Shown piece after piece: positions 44,541 to 51,979 of a stretch of 64,000 nt of DNA (the first letter of the stretch is position 1; the number at the start of each line of letters is the position of its first letter). The notes below the pieces were generated by a model that saw only the letters and a list, made by a program, of their open reading frames with translations, had not been told where the DNA came from and ran no database searches. The position numbers were made by a program, and so were the translations under genes. Source of the DNA: an uncultured Leptolinea sp. (GTDB taxonomy: Bacteria; Chloroflexota; Anaerolineae; Anaerolineales; Anaerolineaceae); contig CAIKMQ010000005.1 of the NCBI GenBank assembly GCA_903828565.1, positions 1 through 64,000 on the forward strand. The letters are read 5' to 3'.

Positions 44541-45416
44541 ATGACGAAATCTGTGAAAATTGGTGAAAAGTACGTTGGTGAAGGCCACCCCACCTATATC
44601 GTCGGGGAAATAGGCATCAACCATAATGGCGATGTACAACTGGCAAAGGATATGATCGCTATGGGTGCGCGCTGTGGCCTGGATGCAGTCAAATTCCAGA
44701 AACGCACACCCGAATTATGCGTACCTCCCGAGCAGCGCGGACAAATGCGCGAAACCCCCTGGGGCTATATCAGTTACCTGGATTACCGGTACAAGGTGGA
44801 GTTTAGCGAAAAAGAATATCGCGAGATCGATGATACCTGCCGCGAGCTTGGCATCACCTGGTTCGCCTCAGTCTGGGATGAGCCGTCCGTGGAATTCATG
44901 GAGCAGTTCAACCCGGTGTGCTATAAAATTCCGTCAGCAGCGTTGACCGATCATGGATTACTGAGAGCAGCGCGCAAGACCGGAAGGCCGATCATCCTTT
45001 CCACCGGTATGTCCACTGTGGAGCAGATCACTGCCGCGGTAGAGGCTGCCGGGCGTGACAATCTGGTGATCACCCATACCACCAGTGCTTACCCCTGCGA
45101 ACCGGAAGATCTGAATCTGATGACGATCCGGACACTGCAGCAGCTGTTCGATGTACCCGTTGGATATTCCGGGCACGAGGTTGGCCTGGTACCTTCGGCG
45201 GTGGCAGTGGGATTGGGCGCCTGCCTGGTGGAAAGGCACATCACCATTGATCGCGCGCTTTGGGGTACAGATCAGGCTGCTTCTGTGGAGCCTGAGGGTG
45301 TGGAAAAACTGGTGAAATACATCCGCGTGACTGAAAAATCACTGGGCGACGGCGTCAAGCGGGTCTATGAAAGCGAAATGCCTTCCCTGCGCAAATTGCG
45401 CCGGGTGCAGGAATAA
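44541..45416 (+). CDS. neuB: Nonulosonic acid synthase (NeuB family) lacking the SAF domain
   Basis: A 291-residue TIM-barrel enzyme with VGEIGINHNGD (21-31), VKFQKRTPELCVP, YKIPSAALTD and HTTSAYPCEPEDLNL, the PEP-condensing site of NeuB. It stops after the barrel (VKRVYESEMPSLRKLRRVQE); the about 60-residue C-terminal SAF domain of NeuB, PseI and SpsE is missing. Since the next gene starts 21 bp later, the domain was not lost by a simple frameshift. The product could be a free or a phosphorylated nonulosonate; the HAD-fused NeuA at 41662 would suit the latter. ATG 44541 is used; a GTG two codons upstream is possible. Confidence 0.88.
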   Translation: MTKSVKIGEKYVGEGHPTYIVGEIGINHNGDVQLAKDMIAMGARCGLDAVKFQKRTPELCVPPEQRGQMRETPWGYISYLDYRYKVEFSEKEYREIDDTCRELGITWFASVWDEPSVEFMEQFNPVCYKIPSAALTDHGLLRAARKTGRPIILSTGMSTVEQITAAVEAAGRDNLVITHTTSAYPCEPEDLNLMTIRTLQQLFDVPVGYSGHEVGLVPSAVAVGLGACLVERHITIDRALWGTDQAASVEPEGVEKLVKYIRVTEKSLGDGVKRVYESEMPSLRKLRRVQE

Positions 45417-45437
45417 TAGCAACTGGAGGAAGAAAAA

Positions 45438-45653
45438 ATGAGCGGATTATTTACACAGTTATTAACAGGGGGCTTCGGTGCCCGCCTGGTTTACCTGGAT
45501 CCCGGTTCCGGGAGTTACCTCATTCAGATTCTGATCGCGGCACTACTTGGTGGCGCTTTTGCGATCAAAGCTTTCTGGAAACAAATATCTGGATTTTTCG
45601 CCAGCTTGTTTGGCAAAAAGAAAGATGATAACCTGGATGACCAACCCAAATAA
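45438..45653 (+). CDS. Small YLDPGSGS-motif membrane protein
   Basis: A 71-residue protein with one hydrophobic helix (about 27-47) and a lysine/aspartate-rich tail. Just before the helix is YLDPGSGSYLIQ (residues 19-30), a motif of a small membrane protein family (Y-[LI]-D-P-G-[ST]-G-S) often found in bacterial surface-polysaccharide clusters, commonly close to sulfatase-like or lipoteichoic-type enzymes. It has a strong GGAGGA ribosome binding site. Function is not known to me. The next gene overlaps its 3' end. Small as it is, the motif and RBS make it a real gene. Confidence 0.8.
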   Translation: MSGLFTQLLTGGFGARLVYLDPGSGSYLIQILIAALLGGAFAIKAFWKQISGFFASLFGKKKDDNLDDQPK

Positions 45654-47019
45654 ACTATCCTCCTCTTTCCGCGATCCTTCGGGCTTCATGTTTCGCAGGG
45701 ATGGGCGGTTATACCGTCAGGTGAACGTTCATTACCAAGCCGAGTATGATCGCCTGGTGCAAAGCGGACTGCTGGAGAAGCTGGTTCAGGCGGGCTTGTT
45801 GGTTTTTGCGCCGGTGGTGGAGGTAAAACCTGCTGATGCCAGCACGGCATACAAGGTGCTGCAACCGGAAGAACTACCCCTCATCTCTTACCCCTATGAG
45901 TGGTCATTCACGCAATACAAAGATGCTGCCCTGGCTACCTTGCAGATCCAAAAGCGCGCTTATGAAGCCGGCTTTGCCTTGAAAGATGCCAGCACGTATA
46001 ACATGCAGTTTCATCACGACCGGCCGGTATTTATCGACACCCTTTCCTTTGAAACCTACAGGGAAGGCGAACCCTGGGTGGCGTATCGCCAGTTCTGCCA
46101 GCATTTTCTCGCGCCTTTGGCTTTAATGTCTTTAGTGGATATCCGCCTATCGCAGTTGATGCGGGTATATATTGATGGTATCCCCCTGGACCTGGCCGCA
46201 AAACTGCTGCCCGGTTCTTCAAAAATGAATCTGGGGTTGGCGGCTCATATCCATGCGCATGCTGCTGCCCAGGTACGCTATGCGGATGACCCGGTGGCGA
46301 AAAAGGATATTCGCGGAAAGATGGGCAGAAATGCCTTCCTCGGTTTACTGGATTCGCTGGAATCCACCGTGCGCGGCTTGACTTTGAAAACCGTGAAGAC
46401 CGAGTGGGCCGAGTATTACAACGCAACCAATTACACCGATACTTCGTTGGCTGAAAAAGGGAAACTGGTGGAAAGCATGCTTGTCCGCGTGAAACCGGCC
46501 AGTGTTTGGGATTTGGGCGCGAACAATGCATATTTCAGCCGGATAGCTGCCAGCCGGGGAATCTTCACGGCAGCATTCGATATAGATCCGCTGGCAGTGG
46601 AAGCAGCATACCTGCAGATGAAGGAAAAGAAAGAGCAGAACCTGCTGCCTTTGGTGCTGGATCTGGCGAATCCCAGCCCGGCGATTGGGTGGCATCACGC
46701 GGAGCGTGATTCTTTCCTGCAGCGCGGTCCGGCAGATTGTGTCATGGCTCTCGCGCTCATCCATCACCTGGCGATCTCAAACAATGTCCCGCTGGGCGCG
46801 CTGGCATCTTTCTTCGCAGATGCAGGTAAAACGCTCATCATTGAATTCGTTCCGAAAGGTGACAGCCAGGTGGACCGGTTATTATCCACCCGCGAGGATA
46901 TCTTCCCCGATTACAACATCCAGGGATTCGAGCAGGCTTTCAAAGAGCAATTCAAAATTCTTGAAGCGCAACCGATTGCCGGCACAAAACGAACCTTGTA
47001 TTTGATGGAAAGAAAATAG
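45637..47019 (+). CDS. Two-part SAM-dependent methyltransferase (NoeA-like)
   Basis: A 460-residue protein. The N-terminal 250 residues start with FRDPSGFMFRRDGRLYRQV (11-29) and contain KDASTYNMQFHHDRPVFIDTLSF, a region seen in nodulation- and glycan-associated proteins of the NoeA kind. The class I methyltransferase half has VWDLGANNAYFSRIA (290-304) and MALALIHHLAI. The start is not certain: ATG 45637 or ATG 45625, both overlapping the previous gene; the conserved FRDPSG excludes a start at 45688. It is 7 bp from the next gene. Substrate is unknown; context suggests a surface-glycan sugar. Confidence 0.75.
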   Translation: MTNPNKLSSSFRDPSGFMFRRDGRLYRQVNVHYQAEYDRLVQSGLLEKLVQAGLLVFAPVVEVKPADASTAYKVLQPEELPLISYPYEWSFTQYKDAALATLQIQKRAYEAGFALKDASTYNMQFHHDRPVFIDTLSFETYREGEPWVAYRQFCQHFLAPLALMSLVDIRLSQLMRVYIDGIPLDLAAKLLPGSSKMNLGLAAHIHAHAAAQVRYADDPVAKKDIRGKMGRNAFLGLLDSLESTVRGLTLKTVKTEWAEYYNATNYTDTSLAEKGKLVESMLVRVKPASVWDLGANNAYFSRIAASRGIFTAAFDIDPLAVEAAYLQMKEKKEQNLLPLVLDLANPSPAIGWHHAERDSFLQRGPADCVMALALIHHLAISNNVPLGALASFFADAGKTLIIEFVPKGDSQVDRLLSTREDIFPDYNIQGFEQAFKEQFKILEAQPIAGTKRTLYLMERK

Positions 47020-47026
47020 ATCAAGA

Positions 47027-48604
47027 ATGAAGACGCTGGAACAGCGGGAGAAGGTTCCCTTCCACCCCTTGCTTTTTGCCCTGTACGGGCCGCTGGCGTT
47101 GATGGCCAGCAATATTCTGCAGATACGGCCGGGGGATGCCCTCCGGTCGTTGATCGTTTTTTTGATCCTGGGATTGATCGTATTCGGCCTGGCGCGGCTG
47201 ATGACAAAAAGCTGGCAGCGCGGCGCGCTGGCAGCATCCCTCTTTCTGCTGCTGTTCATCAGCTATGGGCAGGTGCTTAGCCCGCTGAAAAGCATCAGCT
47301 GGGGTGGAGAGATCATTGGCAGGCACCGATACCTGATCCCTGCTTTTCTGTTGATCGGCGGGCTGGGTTTCTGGGGTATCTCAAGATTAAAGGGGAATCT
47401 ACGCGGAATGAATGGCGCGGCTAATCTTGCTGCCCTCGCCCTGATCGTGTTCCCAGTATTCCAGCTGGCATCCACCGCAGTCATGACTGCCCGGAATGAA
47501 AAGCTTAACAAGGCATCTGTGGATACCATTGCTGCAGACGGAACAAACACCGTCACGGTCAAACCGGATGTGTATTACATAATTCTGGATATGTATGGCC
47601 GGGATGATGTTTTAAGTGAAAGATATCATTACGATAACAGTGCCTTCCTGACCCAGCTCGAAGACATGGGCTTCATTATCACGCGCTGCAGTGTCACCAA
47701 TTACAACATGACCGAGCTTTCCCTGGCTTCCAGCTTCAATATGAACTACCTGGATACACTGGGCGACCAGTATACAGCGGGGAGCACGGATCGCAGCGGC
47801 CTACCGTCCCTGATCCATCGCAGCGCGGTACGTTCCATATTCCAGCAAATGGGGTACCGGTTTATTAATTTTGAAAGCGGGTTTACGTTTACCGAGATTC
47901 GGGATGCCGATGAATTCCTCATCCCCTCGTATGTGGAACTGGAAAACAAAGGCCGGAGTCTTCAAATGAACGCCTTTGAATCCCTGCTGGTGAAGACAAC
48001 AGGCTTCGTGATCGTGGAAGACGCACAAACCCGCTGGCTTTCACCTGTGGTGGATGCTTTGGATATGCGGCGCATCCATGTGGTACGCGAACTCTACCTG
48101 CTGGATAAACTGCCAACATTGGCTGCTGGAGAGCCATCCCCCAAATTCGTCTATGCGCATATTCTCATTCCGCACCCGCCATTTGTTTTCTCATCGCAGG
48201 GTGTCAATCTGGAACTCCCATCCAGTTATGGCCCGGATGGCAAAGGGCCTTCTGAAAAGGACTACGGCATCGGTTACCGCAATCAGTTGGACTACATCGA
48301 TGCCCGACTGATCCCGATATTACAGCAGATCATTGCCGATTCAGAGACTCCACCGATCATCATCGTTCAGGGAGATCACGGCGTGGATCCGAAACGCTCC
48401 TTCATACTGAATGCCTATTATCTGCCGGAACAGGCAAAGTCACCCGCCTGGCAGAGTATCTCCCCGGTCAATACTTTCCGTATGGTATTAAACACCTATT
48501 TTCAGGGAACCTACCCGTATCTGCCGGATACAAATTTTGCATCCACAGACAAAGCGCCATTCGATTTCACAATCATTGAGAATGAAAGGGTTTGCCAGCC
48601 TTGA
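47027..48604 (+). CDS. Membrane-anchored alkaline-phosphatase-superfamily (sulfatase-like) enzyme
   Basis: A 525-residue paralogue of the protein at 42942: about five N-terminal membrane helices, then an outer domain with YYIILDMYGRDDVL (metal-binding Asp188), NYNMTELSLASSFN (225-238, candidate nucleophile Thr229), PHPPF and QGDHGVDP. Formylglycine motif CxPxR is absent, so a classical sulfatase is unlikely; a transferase or hydrolase acting on phospho- or sulfo-decorated glycan is more fitting. Base composition is that of the locus, unlike its AT-rich paralogue. With the YLDPGSGS protein and the methyltransferase it forms a compact module. Confidence 0.78.
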   Translation: MKTLEQREKVPFHPLLFALYGPLALMASNILQIRPGDALRSLIVFLILGLIVFGLARLMTKSWQRGALAASLFLLLFISYGQVLSPLKSISWGGEIIGRHRYLIPAFLLIGGLGFWGISRLKGNLRGMNGAANLAALALIVFPVFQLASTAVMTARNEKLNKASVDTIAADGTNTVTVKPDVYYIILDMYGRDDVLSERYHYDNSAFLTQLEDMGFIITRCSVTNYNMTELSLASSFNMNYLDTLGDQYTAGSTDRSGLPSLIHRSAVRSIFQQMGYRFINFESGFTFTEIRDADEFLIPSYVELENKGRSLQMNAFESLLVKTTGFVIVEDAQTRWLSPVVDALDMRRIHVVRELYLLDKLPTLAAGEPSPKFVYAHILIPHPPFVFSSQGVNLELPSSYGPDGKGPSEKDYGIGYRNQLDYIDARLIPILQQIIADSETPPIIIVQGDHGVDPKRSFILNAYYLPEQAKSPAWQSISPVNTFRMVLNTYFQGTYPYLPDTNFASTDKAPFDFTIIENERVCQP

Positions 48605-50226
48605 GCGCATTGCAGCAGCGGATCACCCGGATAAGCAGCCGTTTGCGCGGAGCATGGAGCCGGCGGCAGAACGATGCAGCCCTGAAAGCTATGGCTCAAC
48701 TGGTGGCATCGCGTGCCCGACCGCAAAAGAGCCAGACACCCGTTGTCTTGTTCAATGCATCTACGCGCTTGAGTGGCTTAAGCCTGAATGCAGCGTTTTC
48801 CCTGTTGACAGCCTGGGGGTTGCGCCTGAGGGGTATACCCGTGATCCATTTTGTCTGCCAGCAGGGTATGAGCCGTTGCGTGTTGGGTACCAACCGGGAT
48901 GATGTCAGTCAGACACCGCCTTGCGAACAGTGCATTGCACATTCGAGAATGGAGTATTTTGGTGCTGATGTGCGCTGGTTTGGGTATACCCGCGATGAGA
49001 AGCTGGCACGCATTATCCAGGGGATGAGCTTGACCGAATTGGAGCAGCTGGTCTTCAATGATCTGCCCCTGGGTAAGCTGGTGATGCCGGCGTTACGCTG
49101 GGAACTCCGCAGGCACCATCTGGTGGAGGATGACGCTACCCGCTTTTTGTACCGGGAGTTCATCCTTTCAGCCTGGAATGTTGCTGTGAATTTCTCAAAG
49201 GTATTGGATGAAGTCAAACCGCAGGTTGTGCTGGTTTTCAACGGCCAGTTCTTCCCTGAAGCCACAGCCCGCTATCTTGCCCGCCAGCGCGGTATTCGCA
49301 CGGTGGCCCATGAGGTGGGGTTGATGCCGTTCACGGCCTTCTTCACAGAAGGGGAAGCCACAGCCTATCCTATCGATATCCCGGATGGCTGCAAGCTGAC
49401 ACAGGCGCAGGATGAAAAACTGGATGCATACTTGCAGAAACGCTTCCAGGGCAACTTCAAGATGGCTGGCATCCAATTCTGGCATGGCATGCGTCCGCTG
49501 GACCCCGAATTGCTGCAAAAGATGGCGAAGTTCCGCTGGACGGTTCCGGTATTTACCAATGTGATCTTTGATACCAGCCAGCCGCATTCCAATGTGATCT
49601 TCCCGGATATGTTCACCTGGCTGGATGAAGTATTGACATTGGCAAAACGGCATCCGCAGGTTCTCTTCATTATCAGGGCGCACCCCGATGAGTTACGTCC
49701 CGGATCAGCCAAGCAAAGCCGAGAGACGGTGAGAGACTGGGTGAAGAGCTCCGGCGCGCTGGATTTGCCCAACATCCATTATATCGACCCGCTGGAGTAT
49801 GTCAGTTCCTATGAATTGATCCAGCGATCCAAATTCACGATGGTGTACAACTCCAGCATCGGCCTAGAGGCAGCCATCATGGGAGCCGCGGTGCTATCTG
49901 CCGGGCGCTCCCGCTACACGGCCTACCCGACTGTTTTCTTCCCGCCGGATCGGGCTGCCTATCAACAAAAGGTGGAAGAGATGCTATTCGCGGAAGAGAT
50001 TCGCGTACCAATTGAATTTGTCCGCATGTCGCGCCTTTTCCTGTATTACCAGTTGTTCAAGACTGGGCTGCCATTCAGCGAATACCTGCAAGAAAGTAGT
50101 CGCCCTGGACTGGTAAAAATTAAGAATTTTAAAGTGGATCAATTACTGCCGGATAGGTCAGTTTCATTGGGTGTGATTTGGCGCGGATTAATCGAAAACG
50201 GTAGTTTCTATCTGGAGAATGAATGA
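48601..50226 (+). CDS. KpsS-like capsule polysaccharide glycosyltransferase
   Basis: A 541-residue GT-B-like protein, related to the one at 27231. The N-half has CQQGMSRCVLGTN and CEQCIAH (a cysteine-rich loop), the C-half has FIIRAHPDELRPGSA and RSKFTMVYNSSIGLEAAIMGAAVLSAGRSRYT, the capsule biosynthesis signature. It starts with TTG in a TTGA overlap with the previous stop; another TTG three codons upstream is less likely. It is followed with a 4-bp overlap by the first sulfotransferase, so it may build the chain that is sulfated. Substrate is unknown. Confidence 0.75.
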   Translation: MSALQQRITRISSRLRGAWSRRQNDAALKAMAQLVASRARPQKSQTPVVLFNASTRLSGLSLNAAFSLLTAWGLRLRGIPVIHFVCQQGMSRCVLGTNRDDVSQTPPCEQCIAHSRMEYFGADVRWFGYTRDEKLARIIQGMSLTELEQLVFNDLPLGKLVMPALRWELRRHHLVEDDATRFLYREFILSAWNVAVNFSKVLDEVKPQVVLVFNGQFFPEATARYLARQRGIRTVAHEVGLMPFTAFFTEGEATAYPIDIPDGCKLTQAQDEKLDAYLQKRFQGNFKMAGIQFWHGMRPLDPELLQKMAKFRWTVPVFTNVIFDTSQPHSNVIFPDMFTWLDEVLTLAKRHPQVLFIIRAHPDELRPGSAKQSRETVRDWVKSSGALDLPNIHYIDPLEYVSSYELIQRSKFTMVYNSSIGLEAAIMGAAVLSAGRSRYTAYPTVFFPPDRAAYQQKVEEMLFAEEIRVPIEFVRMSRLFLYYQLFKTGLPFSEYLQESSRPGLVKIKNFKVDQLLPDRSVSLGVIWRGLIENGSFYLENE

Positions 50227-51092
50227 TTCAATTGCCGTTGCAAGTAAAAGTGCCATTAAAGCAGGTTCGCTGGCAATTACGCAGGACACAGGCTGGCCTT
50301 CGTTGGGGTAATGCCGAATTGCAGCGCATGCCGGTGGTGATCGCGAATTCCATGCCGAAATCCGGTTCCCACCTCATCATCCAGATCCTCGAAGGCCTGC
50401 CGCAGATCGGTCCGTTCGTGAATCCCGGTGTGCCGCCTCTCAACCGGAACGAGAGGAACGACAAACAACCGGATGATGTAATCATCCAGAAGTTACACCG
50501 GTTGAAACCGGGCGATTTCACTTATTGCTACCTTCCGGCAAAAGAGCCGTTCGTTTCGGAATTGTTGAACCCACGGATTGCGCCGATCTTTGTATCACGT
50601 GATCCTCGTGATACGATCATCTCGCATGTTTTCTATGCCACCGAGTTGAACCCGAAGCACCAGCTGAGGCCGTATTACCGAGATGTGCTGAAAACTATGG
50701 AAGAGCGGATCGATGCCACGATCCACGGCATCAACGATGGCGAATATCGTTTGGGAAATGTTGCAGTAAAGTACCGCGCGTATCTCCCCTGGTTTGAACA
50801 CCCCGAGGTACTGTGCCTGCGATTTGAGGATCTGGTGTTGGACCGCAACGCATCCATTGCCCGCATCCTGGATCTGTTGGCTGCCCACGGGTTTACCCCG
50901 CGTGTCTCCCGCGATGAAGCCATTCAAAAACTGGCAGGGTCGATCCAACCGAAACGCTCCGGCACCTTCCGCAAAGGACAGCCGGGGAACTGGCGCGAGC
51001 ATTTTACAGCAGCGAATATCCGGCACTTTAAAGAAAAGACCGGGGATCTGTTGATCCAGATGGGTTACGAGAAGAACAGGGACTGGAAATGA
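50223..51092 (+). CDS. PAPS-dependent carbohydrate sulfotransferase
   Basis: A 289-residue sulfotransferase-domain protein. PKSGSH (45-50) is the 5'-phosphosulfate loop and RDPRDTIISH (126-135) the 3'-phosphate binding site of PAPS; KKGRKG-type C-terminal signature appears as GTFRKGQPGNWREHF. No signal peptide or TM helix is seen, so it acts in the cytoplasm, where PAPS is made by the fusion enzyme at 39079. It lies directly upstream of a diverged relative. Acceptor sugar is unknown. Confidence 0.9.
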   Translation: MIQLPLQVKVPLKQVRWQLRRTQAGLRWGNAELQRMPVVIANSMPKSGSHLIIQILEGLPQIGPFVNPGVPPLNRNERNDKQPDDVIIQKLHRLKPGDFTYCYLPAKEPFVSELLNPRIAPIFVSRDPRDTIISHVFYATELNPKHQLRPYYRDVLKTMEERIDATIHGINDGEYRLGNVAVKYRAYLPWFEHPEVLCLRFEDLVLDRNASIARILDLLAAHGFTPRVSRDEAIQKLAGSIQPKRSGTFRKGQPGNWREHFTAANIRHFKEKTGDLLIQMGYEKNRDWK

Positions 51093-51979
51093 GCATACCT
51101 GGCGAGTTAAAAGTGATTTTAAAATTCCAGACAAAACTGGTTAGGCGGGTCTGGCGGCGTTACAAGAAACAGAATGCCTTACACAGAGCTGGTTCGCCCG
51201 GGCTGGAGAGCTCCCCGGTGTTCTTCACCAATTCTTTCCCGAAAAGCGGAACCCATCTGCTTACCCAGGTGTTGGAAGGCTTTCCGCTGGTTGGACCGGC
51301 TGTGGATAGCGGGCTGCCTGCCGTGGTCATGTTCGAAGGTGCCAGCGGCAGAGAACGCACAACCCGCGAGATCTTACGGGATTTACGGAACCTTTCTCAC
51401 GGGGATATTGGTTATGGCCATCTGCATGCTCGGCCTGAGATTGTGGATCTTTTTACCGCTGAAGATTTCTGTGCGTATTTCATCTTAAGAGATCCGCGGG
51501 ATGTGGTTGTTTCGCATGTCCACTACGTGACGGATATTGAACCGAACCATGTTCATCACCAATACTATACGCAAACTTTAAAAACATTCGATGAACGCTT
51601 ACGCACCAGCATCTTAGGCAGACCGGATGCAGCCAACCCGTTCCCGGATATTGCCGGCCGTTTCGCGCCGTTTTTGGGTTGGATGTCGCAACCATCCGTA
51701 CTGGCATTGAAGTACGAGGATTTCAATACAGATCGCGCAGCTGCGGTTGGTACAGTTTTACAGCATGCAGTCAAGCGCGGCTTTCAGTTGACCACATCGC
51801 AAGAACAAGCGGTCGAGCTATTGATGGCTCAAATGGACCCGCAGCGTTCACCCACCTTCCGTCAGGGAAAGTCGGGCGGCTGGCGGGCAAAGTTCACGGA
51901 TGAGCACAAATCCCTTTTCAAGCAGGTGGCTGGCAGCCTGTTGATCACCCTGGGATATGAACAAGATGAGAACTGGTAA
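51089..51979 (+). CDS. PAPS-dependent carbohydrate sulfotransferase, second copy
   Basis: A 296-residue relative of the previous protein with PKSGTH (51-56), RDPRDVVVSH (134-143) and the C-terminal TFRQGKSGGWRAKF region. Identity between the two looks moderate, concentrated on the PAPS-binding loops, so they are an old duplication and probably sulfate different positions or sugars. The ATG overlaps the previous stop by 4 bp. Cytoplasmic as far as can be seen. Confidence 0.9.
   Translation: MSIPGELKVILKFQTKLVRRVWRRYKKQNALHRAGSPGLESSPVFFTNSFPKSGTHLLTQVLEGFPLVGPAVDSGLPAVVMFEGASGRERTTREILRDLRNLSHGDIGYGHLHARPEIVDLFTAEDFCAYFILRDPRDVVVSHVHYVTDIEPNHVHHQYYTQTLKTFDERLRTSILGRPDAANPFPDIAGRFAPFLGWMSQPSVLALKYEDFNTDRAAAVGTVLQHAVKRGFQLTTSQEQAVELLMAQMDPQRSPTFRQGKSGGWRAKFTDEHKSLFKQVAGSLLITLGYEQDENW

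Noticed and set aside
45400-45440. Frameshift that would have removed a SAF domain from the NeuB at 44541
   Set aside because: Only 21 bp separate it from the next gene, which has its own strong ribosome binding site and an unrelated sequence, so no SAF remnant is present.
42942-48604. The two alkaline-phosphatase-superfamily proteins as classical formylglycine sulfatases
   Set aside because: Neither has a CxPxR or SxPxR motif; the candidate nucleophile context (NYPST, NYNMT) is of the transferase type.
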